Under the pieces are notes generated by a model. That model did not search any database, had not been told where the DNA came from, and saw nothing but the letters and a program-made list of their open reading frames with translations. Of a stretch of 64,000 nucleotides of DNA, positions 35,292 to 43,619 are shown in pieces (position 1 is the first letter of the stretch; the number at the start of each line of letters is the position of its first letter). This stretch comes from Asticcacaulis sp. GTDB lineage: Bacteria; Pseudomonadota; Alphaproteobacteria; Caulobacterales; Caulobacteraceae. The stretch spans positions 56,001 through 120,000 of the forward strand of contig JANQAC010000002.1 in NCBI GenBank assembly GCA_024707255.1, read 5' to 3'. The translations under genes were made by a program, and so were the position numbers.

Positions 35292-37432
35292 CAGACGACC
35301 ATCGCGCCGATGCCGGGATCGGTGCGGCTGGCGCGGCCGGTTTCGATGTGGCCGGCATAGCGGCGAAGCCACTGGTCATTGCCGGTGATCTTCAGGGTCA
35401 GGTCGTACCAGTGGTCGGAGGCGGCCAGATCAAGGCGGACGGTCTCGACGGCATTGGTGGCCAGGCGGATGGTGCGCGCGGACTGGCTGTAGCGCGGATC
35501 ACTGTTAAGGCTGATCTCGACCGCCGCGCCGCTGGTGTTTTGCAGGGCCAGGGTCAGTTCGCCCGTTTTCGCGCTTTCACTGACCACGACCATGACCGGA
35601 TCGGGCACAAGCTTGTCGTCGTCACGCTGGCGGCCTTTGAAGTGACGATAAAAGCCGTTCGGACCGTGCACGGCCAGATCATAGACTTCGCGACCGCGAT
35701 GGTTCCAGTGGCCGGCCTGATAGGACTGGCCGGCATCAAGCGTATAGCGCCACGGCCCAGTGACATTATAGGGCGCGTAGTCGTGGATGGTGAAGACCGC
35801 TGCCTTGGTGCCGGTATTGCCAAGGTCGATCAGCACATCCTTGCCGCTCTGGCGGACATTGGCGCCCAGGTCATAGGGCAGGGGCCGCGCCGGGCGTTGT
35901 TCGGCCGGCTGGCCACCGGCGGTCTGCACATCGGGGATCTTCAGCGAGGGCTGCGTGGCGGCATGGGCAAGGCGGGCCTTGTAATCGTCGGTCGAAGGCA
36001 GGTTCAACTGCGACAGGTCGGCGTTCGGGGTCTTGAAATCAAAAGCCGATGTCAGGTCGCCGCTGATGGCGCGGCGCCAGTCGCTGATGTTCGGTTCCAT
36101 GACGCCGAAACGCTTTTCGAGGAACTTGAGGGTCGAAACGTGGTCGAAAACCTCGGAGCAGACATAGCCTCCACGGCTCCAAGGCGAGACAACCATGGCC
36201 GGGACGCGGATGCCGAGGCCCAGCGGTTGCAGGCCTTTGTTCGGGTTGCCGGGCTCGTTGCCATAGTCCTTGAATTCGCCGGCGACGCTGACTCCGCTCC
36301 AGCCCTGGGTTTCATCGGCGGGCGGCGAGGGGGGCAGCATGTGATCGTAGAGGCCGCCGGCCTCGTCATAATTGATAATGAAGACCGTCTTGGCGAAGAC
36401 TTCCGGATGGTCGGTCAGGGCCTCGATCAGCTTGGCGCAGACATTTTCGCCATCGGCGGGTGTCCAGCTTGGATGTTCGGAAAGCGCCGCAGCGGTGACG
36501 ATCCATGACACCTGTGGCAGCCTGCCTGCGGCGATATCGGCGCGGAAGGCCTCGACCAGTTGCTGGCCGTCGGAACGCGTGCGGTCCGCGCCGGTCTTGT
36601 GTTCAGAAACCCACGACCGACCACGTTTGTAGAGGGTCGAATTTTTGTCGCACGGACGGAAGGGCTTGAAGACCGACAGGATATTGTCGCCGAAATTGTC
36701 GTATTCCTGATAGACCTTCCATTCGATGCCGGCTTTTTCCAGCCGCTCGGCATAGGTGGTCCAGGTATAGGCGTCGATCGGCCGGTCCTCGGCCATGTCC
36801 GCCGAAGGGGTCTCGTCCTCGCCGTAGTTGGACAGCACCGGCTCGCCCCCCACCTTTCCGGCGCCATTGCTGCCGGTCCACAGGTGCAGGCGATTCGGAT
36901 AGGTCTGGGTCAGGGTCGAGCAGTGGTAGGCGTCGCAGATGGTGAAGTTGGCGGCCAGCGCATGGTAGAAAGGCAGGTCCGATGCCTTGTAGTGCGTCAT
37001 GCGGTTGTGCAATTGCTTGGAGACGCCCCACTGATCATAGTGGCCGCCATTGACGATAATCGTCGCAGCATCGTGGCCCTGGTCGGCGCCATCGACGACA
37101 TAGGCATTGGCGGTCTTCGAATCGGCCCAGTAGGGCATGACATAGCCGTCCGGATGCTGGTCGCTGGGTTGACGCCAGACGCTGTGGCCATTGCGCAGGC
37201 GAAGCGGACGCGGATCGCCCTGGCCGCGTACACCGGGAAAGGTGCCGAAATAGTGGTCGAAGGCGCGGTTTTCCTGCATGAAAATGACGACGTGCTCGAC
37301 ATCCATGATCGTGCCGGTCTTATTATTAGCGGGCGTCGCCATCGCTTTTTGCAGGGAAGCAAGGGCGGCAGTCCCTAAGCCTGCAGCGGTCATTTGCAGA
37401 AGCTGGCGACGGTTGGCGGAAGGTGTGGTCAT
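35291..37432 (-). CDS. Tat-exported phosphocholine-type phospholipase C
   Basis: 713 residues. Start chosen at 37432, giving MTTPSANRRQLLQMTAAGLG, a clear twin-arginine signal. The phosphoesterase domain (about 40-440) has VVIFMQENRAFDHYFGTFPGVRG, YCS-type metal site in DAYHCSTLTQTYPNR, and NYDEAGGLYDHMLPP. Two copies of the bacterial phospholipase C C-terminal domain follow (about 530-710). Relatives cut phosphatidylcholine and sphingomyelin. Being first in an operon with phnX suggests a phosphonolipid substrate that would yield aminoethylphosphonate. A TGGTATAGACCA box lies 31 bases before the start. Confidence 0.9.
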   Translation of the reverse strand: MTTPSANRRQLLQMTAAGLGTAALASLQKAMATPANNKTGTIMDVEHVVIFMQENRAFDHYFGTFPGVRGQGDPRPLRLRNGHSVWRQPSDQHPDGYVMPYWADSKTANAYVVDGADQGHDAATIIVNGGHYDQWGVSKQLHNRMTHYKASDLPFYHALAANFTICDAYHCSTLTQTYPNRLHLWTGSNGAGKVGGEPVLSNYGEDETPSADMAEDRPIDAYTWTTYAERLEKAGIEWKVYQEYDNFGDNILSVFKPFRPCDKNSTLYKRGRSWVSEHKTGADRTRSDGQQLVEAFRADIAAGRLPQVSWIVTAAALSEHPSWTPADGENVCAKLIEALTDHPEVFAKTVFIINYDEAGGLYDHMLPPSPPADETQGWSGVSVAGEFKDYGNEPGNPNKGLQPLGLGIRVPAMVVSPWSRGGYVCSEVFDHVSTLKFLEKRFGVMEPNISDWRRAISGDLTSAFDFKTPNADLSQLNLPSTDDYKARLAHAATQPSLKIPDVQTAGGQPAEQRPARPLPYDLGANVRQSGKDVLIDLGNTGTKAAVFTIHDYAPYNVTGPWRYTLDAGQSYQAGHWNHRGREVYDLAVHGPNGFYRHFKGRQRDDDKLVPDPVMVVVSESAKTGELTLALQNTSGAAVEISLNSDPRYSQSARTIRLATNAVETVRLDLAASDHWYDLTLKITGNDQWLRRYAGHIETGRASRTDPGIGAMVV

Positions 37433-37462
37433 GAAGCAGGCCCTGCGGAAATCTGTTGGCCG

Positions 37463-37476
37463 CTGGTATAGACCAG
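37463..37476. promoter_or_regulatory. GntR/HutC-type operator CTGGTATAGACCAG, phospholipase side
   Basis: A palindrome fitting the GntR consensus GT-N-TA-N-AC (here GTATAGAC), flanked by symmetrical CTG and CAG. It is 31 bases from the phospholipase start codon. An almost identical site lies at 37570-37583. Presumed binding site of the GntR protein encoded at 38271. Confidence 0.75.
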
Positions 37477-37569
37477 GCAATTTTCGCGGTGCTTGAATTT
37501 TTCATGACAATTTTGTCGCGTAAGTTTCACATCACGGGGGCGAAATTCATTTGTGGCAGGGCGTGCACG

Positions 37570-37583
37570 TTGGTATAGACCAG
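37570..37583. promoter_or_regulatory. GntR/HutC-type operator TTGGTATAGACCAG, HD-oxygenase side
   Basis: Same 12-base core as the site at 37463-37476, followed by the same AATT four bases on, and placed 28 bases before the HD-oxygenase start. The pair gives one operator per divergent promoter. Confidence 0.75.
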
Positions 37584-37611
37584 ATAATTGTTCTTATGAA
37601 TCGAGACCTTG

Positions 37612-38202
37612 ATGACCCTGCCTGCTGATTGCGTGTCCCCGCCTGCTGATAATGCCCAGGATTTTATCGATCATGTGCGGGAGACCTATGCCAGTCGGGG
37701 GAATGACCATTATGGCGAGGACATCAGCCAGCGCGAGCACGCCGAGCAGTGCGCCCATCATGCCCGCGCTGAGGGCGCCAGCGATGAACTGATCGTCGCT
37801 GCCCTGCTGCATGATATTGGTCATCTGCTGCACAAGTTCGGCGAGGACGCGGCGGATCGCGGCATAGATACAAGGCATGAGCGCATTGGGTCCGGCTTCC
37901 TGGCCCGTCATCTGCCGAAGGGCGTTACCGAGCCGATCGCCCTGCATGTCCGCGCCAAGCGCTACCTGGCCACCACCAATCCGGCCTATCTCGAATCCTT
38001 AAGCGGCGCCTCGCTGCAAAGCTTCACCCTGCAGGGGGGCGTCATGAGCGCGGAGGAGGTCGAGGCCTTCCTTGCCGAGCCCTATCATATGGATGCGCTG
38101 AAGCTGCGGGCCTATGACGAGCTGGGCAAGGTGGTCGGCCTGGAGATGGCCGGCTTCGACACCTATCTGCCGATGATTGCAGGCCTTGCGGCATCGCGGT
38201 AG
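37612..38202 (+). CDS. PhnZ-like HD-domain oxygenase of phosphonate operons
   Basis: 196 residues. HYGEDISQREHAEQCA carries the Tyr and Glu that in PhnZ cover the diiron site, plus the first His; AALLHDIGHLLH is the HD motif; HVRAKRYLA and the late Tyr-rich segment complete the fold. PhnZ oxidatively cleaves 1-hydroxy-2-aminoethylphosphonate to glycine and phosphate; members of this phosphonate-linked HD group may use related substrates. No PhnY hydroxylase is in the window. ATG 37612 preferred over TTG 37609. It is divergent from the phospholipase gene and is followed by the GntR gene. Confidence 0.87.
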   Translation: MTLPADCVSPPADNAQDFIDHVRETYASRGNDHYGEDISQREHAEQCAHHARAEGASDELIVAALLHDIGHLLHKFGEDAADRGIDTRHERIGSGFLARHLPKGVTEPIALHVRAKRYLATTNPAYLESLSGASLQSFTLQGGVMSAEEVEAFLAEPYHMDALKLRAYDELGKVVGLEMAGFDTYLPMIAGLAASR

Positions 38203-38270
38203 CAAAAGCCCGCGAACTGATCTATGGGCGTTAGATCGCTGTCCGCTACCTTGCCTGAAAGTTTGTCCGC

Positions 38271-39050
38271 ATGACCACCAAACGCTCGCTCGCCCGGCCC
38301 GACTGGTGGATGGACATGGCCGAACCGGGAGCGGAAGCCGGCAACCTAAGGCATTATCTCGGTGTGCGGGACAGCATTGCCGCCCGTATCGAAAGTGGCG
38401 ACCTAGCACAGGGCGCCTGCCTGCCGTCCGAGCGTCAGTTGCAGATCGGCACGGGGGCGGCGCGCGGCACGGTGCGCGCGGCCCTGATTCAGCTTGAAGC
38501 CGAAGGCCTGATCTACCGCAAGGATCGTTCGGGCTGGTATGTGGCGCCGCCGCCCGTGGTATATGATCCAACGCGCCTGGAAGGTTTTATGTCCTATGTC
38601 AGTGCGCAGGGGCGGGTGCCACTGACCGAGACCCTCTCAGCCCATGAAATATCCGCGCCGCCGGCTGTTGCCGAGATACTGTCGATTGCGCCCGATACGC
38701 CGATCTATGAAATCCGCCGTCGCCGCTACATTGATGGACGGGCCGTGCTGCTTGAACGCATCTATGTTCTGCCTGAGGTGGCGCCTGGCGTGATCCAGCA
38801 CAATCTCGATCAGTCTTTGACCAGCTTGCTGCGGGACAATTACAATATCAGCCTGGAGCGCAACTGGGTGGAGATGCAGCCCTGCGCCCTGACCGGCGAT
38901 GAGGCCAGCGCCCTGCGCATCAAGACGGGCCTGCCGGGCCTGCGGCTTCGGCGCATCTGCTATGACGCGCTCGGGCGTGTGGTGGAATACGATATCGAAC
39001 ACTGGCGTCATGACGCCCTGAAGGTCTGTGTCGATATTCGCGGCCGCTGA
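38271..39050 (+). CDS. GntR-family regulator, HutC/PhnR type (UTRA domain)
   Basis: 259 residues. Winged helix about 27-95 with GACLPSERQLQIGTGAARGTVRAAL and wing GLIYRKDRSGWYVAPP; UTRA effector domain about 115-255 (YEIRRRRYIDGRAVLLERIYV, then VEYDIEHWRHDAL). This is the architecture of PhnR-type regulators of aminoethylphosphonate genes. Two matching GT-N-TA-N-AC operators in the divergent promoter make it the likely repressor of the whole locus, relieved by an aminophosphonate (inference). Confidence 0.9.
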   Translation: MTTKRSLARPDWWMDMAEPGAEAGNLRHYLGVRDSIAARIESGDLAQGACLPSERQLQIGTGAARGTVRAALIQLEAEGLIYRKDRSGWYVAPPPVVYDPTRLEGFMSYVSAQGRVPLTETLSAHEISAPPAVAEILSIAPDTPIYEIRRRRYIDGRAVLLERIYVLPEVAPGVIQHNLDQSLTSLLRDNYNISLERNWVEMQPCALTGDEASALRIKTGLPGLRLRRICYDALGRVVEYDIEHWRHDALKVCVDIRGR

Positions 39051-39431
39051 CAGCGCATACACCCGGTCTTATATATGGATTTACCACCGGCCGGGCCGGC
39101 ATGATCGACCGTAACTTGATAATGAACCACGAATATGTGACAATTTTATGTAAATATTTCTAAGTTTAAATAATATTTCTTTAGTCTAACGAAACTGGTT
39201 TACTCCAGATTTATTTTAATACATTCAGTAATGGCTTCATATTAACAATCATGGCTTGGTGAAAAACTTGCCTGATGAGCTTTCGACAGGTGTCGGAAGG
39301 CGCGACCTCCTGCGCCTTTCGTCCTGCCGAAGGGCTTCAATTCAGGCAGTGTCGTGACGAGGACGATCCCGTCGCGCCAATGCGAAACGAAGCATCGCAT
39401 GCCAGGCTATTGGACACGATCGGAGACTTTC
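39051..39431. promoter_or_regulatory. AT-rich promoter region before TBDR 3
   Basis: About 380 bases between the phosphonate regulator and TBDR 3. The first half is strongly AT-rich, the second half is GC-rich but encodes nothing I recognise. GGAGA is seven bases before the preferred TBDR start at 39432. No copy of the operators seen elsewhere in the window is present. Confidence 0.5.
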
Positions 39432-42284
39432 ATGCCTTCCCCCCCTCTCGCTGCCGGCCAGGCACACCGTCAATTTCCGCCACCGCATTCTGATGAGCGC
39501 CGCCCTGGGCTCCCTTTGCGCCCTTATTCCTGCCCTGGCCGCCGCTCAGGACACAGCGGCTGCGACCACGTCCGCCGATGACACAACGGAGGTGGTCGTC
39601 ACCGGTTTTCGCAAGTCGCTGGGCGCCGCACGAGATATAAAGAAGAAATCGGATATCCAGAAGGACGTGATTGTCGCCGAAGACATGGCGAAATTCCCGG
39701 AACTGAACCTGGCCGAATCCCTGCAGCGTCTGCCGGGCGTGCAGATCACTCGCGAAGCCGGCGAAGGCCGCCGCGTATCCTTGCGCGGCCTCGGGCCTGA
39801 TTTCAGCCGCGTGCAGCTCAACGGCATGGAAGTGCTGGGCAATGTCGACTCCGCCCAGGACAGCCGTGGCCAGCGTACCCGCGATCGCGCTTTCGATTTC
39901 AACATTTTCGCCTCGGAACTGTTCTCGAAAGTGGAAGTCGAGAAGACCTACCAGGCAGCCCAGAACGAAGGCGGCATGGCCGGCACGGTCGGCCTGTTCA
40001 CCGGCAAGCCGTTCGATTATGGCCCAGGCCCCAAGGCAGCGATTGTGGCCAAGCTGGGCACCAACCAGTATACCAAGGACACGCAACCGCGCGTCGCCGG
40101 TCTGTTCAGCTATAACTGGGACAACAAGTTCGGTGCCTTGATCTCGGTCGCCTATACCAAGCGCGAGACCACGGAGCAGGGCCACAATACCTATAATTAC
40201 AGCCATCTGGGGGCGACAACCCTGGATGAGAATGGCAACCCTCAAGGTGATGCCTATAATCTGGTTGCCAAAGGTCTGGACATCTCCCATCTAAGCGCCG
40301 CGCAGCAGACCCGTTTCCTGGCGGGCGACCTCTATTTCGCCGATGGCAACCGCATTTCCTCCTGGGACGCCAAACTGGAGCGTCTGGGCGTGACGGCGGC
40401 CTTCCAGTGGAAGCCGACCGACAATATGGAGCTGACGCTTGACATGCTGCATGGCGAGGTCACGACCCATCGTGATGAACTGCACCTCGCCACGCGACCG
40501 CTGAACGGCTTCGGTTCTACCACGCTTGACGGTGCGAAGGGGGCGCCCTGGCCCGCGCAATTCCAGAATGGCTCGGTGCTGAACGATTTCAGGGTCGATA
40601 ACAGCGGCTATGTCACCATGACCGATGTCAGCAATGTCACCTTCGGCAGCGAACACCGCCGCGAACTGAACGAAAACCGCTTCAATCAGGCAGCCCTGAC
40701 CCTGAAGTGGGACGTTTCCGATCGCCTGTTGATTGACGGCCACATCGGTTACGAGAAGTCGACCTACGAAACGCCCTATGATGACAAGCTGTATATGCGC
40801 GCCAAGGGCAATCTGATCGCCGATTATGGGATCGACGGCAAATCGGCATCTTTCTCTTATCCGGGCTTTGATGCGACCGATCCTGCCAATTACGCGATGG
40901 ATAACTTCTACTACCGCGCCTTCCACAATCAGTCGGAGCTGAAAGAAGGCGTGCTGAACGCGCGTTACAAGCTGAATGACGTCTGGACCCTGCGGGGCGG
41001 TGTGGCTTACCACAAGTTCACACAGGGCGGCGCAGACTATTTCTATGACGGCGGTGTTAACGGCACTACCGGGGAGATGCGTGGTGATTCCGTTGCCGAC
41101 ATCACCTCGGTATTCACCAATGAATTCGGTTCGTGGCTGATCGGCGACTATGATAAGGCGTTCAAGAAGTACGACGAATATCATCGCCTGGAAGCTAAGC
41201 CCGATGGTACGGGTGGGGTCATTCAGGACATCGAGAACGTCTATGAAACCTCGGAAGAAACCGTTTCCGGCTACGTGCAGACGGACTGGGACAGCGAGCT
41301 TATGGGCAAACGCTTCCGTGGTAATGTCGGCTTGCGCAGCTATGAAACCAAGACCCATAGCACCGGTTGGATTCAGGGCGACAGTTACGCCTATCTGGGG
41401 ACGACGGACGTGAAAGGCAGCTATTCCGGTATCCTGCCGGCTCTGAATACGGTTCTGGAGCTGACGCCGGAGGTGCTTCTGCGCTTCTCTGCCACGCAAA
41501 ACCTGAATCGTCCGGGACTGGGTTCGATGGCCGCCAAGGGCAGTGCCTTCAAGGACGAGGATAGCGGTAAGATCAGCGCGTCTCGCGGCAATCCCGACCT
41601 CAAGCCCTATAAGGACAACACCCTCGACCTGGCGGTGGAATATTATTTCGGCAAGGTGGGGTTGCTGTCGGCGGGCGTATTCCAGAAAGACATCACCAAT
41701 TTCATCAGTTCGGCTGACTATACGGTCGAAGATGGCAATGCGCTCACCTTCGCGCAGGCAGGTATCCCGGCAGGTACGGTGCCGGGCGCAACGGCCGACA
41801 CCCTCATTGATGAATTTTCGATGCCGATCAACGTATCCGGCACCAAGAAGATAACCGGTGTGGAACTGGCGGCGCAAAGCCAGTTATCCTTCCTGCCGGC
41901 ACCGTTCGACAACTTCGGCGTGGTGGCAAACTACACCTATGTCGATACGCCGCCTGAGATCACCGGCATATCGCAGACCAGCTATAACGCCACGCTCTAC
42001 TATGAAACCAAGACCTGGGGGCGCGCGCATCCATGAGCCACCGCAGCAAGTGGTTCAGCGGACGCAACCCCTCCGTGATGAGCGCCGACACGCGCGGCTT
42101 CCAGGACTCGACCTACATAGATGCCGCGGCCTTCTGGAACGTCAACACGAACCTGCAACTCACCCTGGATGCGGTTAATCTGACCAACCAGAAGGATACG
42201 CAGTTCTGGGGGCAGAACGAGTATCTCTACAATCAGAATCAGAGCGGCACGACCTACATGGTCGGGCTGAGCTATAAATTCTGA
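39432..42284 (+). CDS. TonB-dependent receptor 3 (two frameshifts)
   Basis: About 950 residues when repaired. The ATG at 39432 has a good GGAGA Shine-Dalgarno, but its frame is lost in the C7 run at 39439-39445; removing one C gives MPSPLSLPARHTVNFRHRIL followed by a normal signal peptide (ALAAAQD). TonB-box-like TTEVVVTGFRKS, plug with NLAESLQRLPGVQI and VSLRGLGPDFSRVQLNGME, and a long barrel follow. The frame breaks again in the G5 run at 42017-42021; one extra G gives TWGARASMSHRSKWFSG and the barrel finishes MVGLSYKF at 42284. It heads a cluster of sulfotransferases and hydroxylases; ligand unknown. Confidence 0.88.
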
Positions 42285-42305
42285 TAATCTGACTTTAAAG
42301 ATTGC

Positions 42306-42339
42306 GCGCTCCTGCCGGCTTTTCGGTAGGAGCGCTTTT
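42306..42339 (+). terminator. Rho-independent terminator after TBDR 3
   Basis: GCGCTCCTGCCG pairs with CGGTAGGAGCGC (one G-T pair) around a GCTTTT loop and is followed by TTTT. It lies 22 bases past the TBDR stop and 13 bases before the sulfotransferase start, so the downstream genes depend on read-through or a promoter within the receptor gene. Confidence 0.82.
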
Positions 42340-42351
42340 CCCGTAAAAAAC

Positions 42352-42990
42352 ATGATCATTTCCCATCGTCACCGTTTCATCTTCACCGCCGTGCCCAAGA
42401 CCGGCACCCATGCCGTGCGCCAGGCCCTGCGTGAACAGCTTGGTGACGAGGATGTCGAGCAGGTGGGGCTGTTCGTGGACAAGCGCTTCCCATGGCAAGA
42501 GCTGGCGGCGATCCAGCATGGCCATCTGTCCCTGCGGCAGGTGCGGCCATATCTTTGCGAAGACGCCTTCACGGGCTATTTCAAATTCGCCTTCGTGCGC
42601 AATCCCTTCGACCGCTTCGTCTCGTATTGCGCCTTCATGCTGCGCGGTGGTGACGATTTCCAGAAATGGCCGCGCGAGGCCATGCATCATTTTCTGTTCC
42701 GCGATCCTCCGGAAAGGCACATCCTGTTCCAGCCGCAGGGGTCACTACTGGTGGCTCAGGACGGCAGGACCTTATTGACGGATATGGTCGGTCGAGTGGA
42801 GGACATGCAGGGCTCGTACGACTCCATCTGCGCGCGGATCGGCATTCCGTCGCGCCCGCTGGACCGCGTCAACGGCACAAAGCGCGATGATTATCGCCGC
42901 TATTACGACCAGGCCCTGATTGACGGCGTGGCCGCGCGCTATGCCCAGGATATCGACCTGTTCGGCTACAGTTTCGAGGGCTTGCAATGA
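42352..42990 (+). CDS. Sulfotransferase-family protein (single domain)
   Basis: 212 residues. PKTGTHAVRQAL near residues 15-26 is the 5'-phosphosulfate loop for PAPS, and FVRNPFDRFVS (about 82-92) is the 3'-phosphate motif. Such enzymes move sulfate from PAPS to a hydroxyl or amine on sugars, lipids or tyrosine. No signal peptide is visible, so the substrate is modified in the cytosol. The stop overlaps the next start (ATGA), beginning a run of four overlapping or abutting genes. Confidence 0.85.
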   Translation: MIISHRHRFIFTAVPKTGTHAVRQALREQLGDEDVEQVGLFVDKRFPWQELAAIQHGHLSLRQVRPYLCEDAFTGYFKFAFVRNPFDRFVSYCAFMLRGGDDFQKWPREAMHHFLFRDPPERHILFQPQGSLLVAQDGRTLLTDMVGRVEDMQGSYDSICARIGIPSRPLDRVNGTKRDDYRRYYDQALIDGVAARYAQDIDLFGYSFEGLQ

Positions 42991-43619
42991 CCGCCAAGCC
43001 CGCTGCCAATCCGCGCAAGACCACGGGCGTCCGCCCCCTCGGTCCCGTCGATATTTCCGCCCTGAAAGCGACCGTACTGGCCATTCCGGAAGATGTCTGG
43101 GAGGCGGAAAATGCCGGCAAGCCGAATCGGTTCGACGTTCTGGATACGACACGTCATATCGTCTTTCGTTTTATCGATGACACCCGTGACTGGCGCGGAT
43201 CCCACGACCGACCGGCCTGGGCGCAGTGGCGCAACCTGTTGGAGCCAGTGCTTGCACAGGCCGTCAGTGACTATGGCTATGCGCGTGGCGTATTTCCGCG
43301 GGTAATGCTGGCCCGGATGCCGGTTGGTGGAATAATCCATCCGCATATCGACGCCGGTCCGGCGGCAAAGTGGCCGCACAAGATACACGTTCCCCTGACG
43401 ACAAACCCCGGCGTGGTGTCCTTTTTCGGCGGCGCCGAACGCAGGTTACCGGCGGGCGAGGCGGTGGAGGTCGGCAATCTCGGCCCGCACTGGGTGCGCA
43501 ATGATGGCGCTACCGACCGCATTCACCTGATCTTCGAATATTACGACGCCGACCAGCCGGAGCCGGATTGGCTGGAGCCATACCTGCTGTCCTGTTCTTC
43601 GGCGGGAGTGGCGCGATGA
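42987..43619 (+). CDS. Aspartyl/asparaginyl beta-hydroxylase-like protein 1
   Basis: 210 residues. HPHIDAGPA carries the first iron histidine, HKIHVPLTTNP the 2-oxoglutarate region, and GPHWVRNDGATDRIHLIFEYY the second histidine and the Arg that binds 2-oxoglutarate. AspH-family enzymes hydroxylate Asp/Asn in proteins or lipid chains. Four-base overlaps at both ends couple it with two sulfotransferases, which suggests hydroxylation followed by O-sulfation of one target (inference). Confidence 0.85.
   Translation: MTAKPAANPRKTTGVRPLGPVDISALKATVLAIPEDVWEAENAGKPNRFDVLDTTRHIVFRFIDDTRDWRGSHDRPAWAQWRNLLEPVLAQAVSDYGYARGVFPRVMLARMPVGGIIHPHIDAGPAAKWPHKIHVPLTTNPGVVSFFGGAERRLPAGEAVEVGNLGPHWVRNDGATDRIHLIFEYYDADQPEPDWLEPYLLSCSSAGVAR

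Noticed and set aside
40291..41877. A 528-codon minus-strand open frame inside TBDR 3
   Set aside because: Antisense to a well-supported receptor, no ribosome-binding site and no family resemblance.
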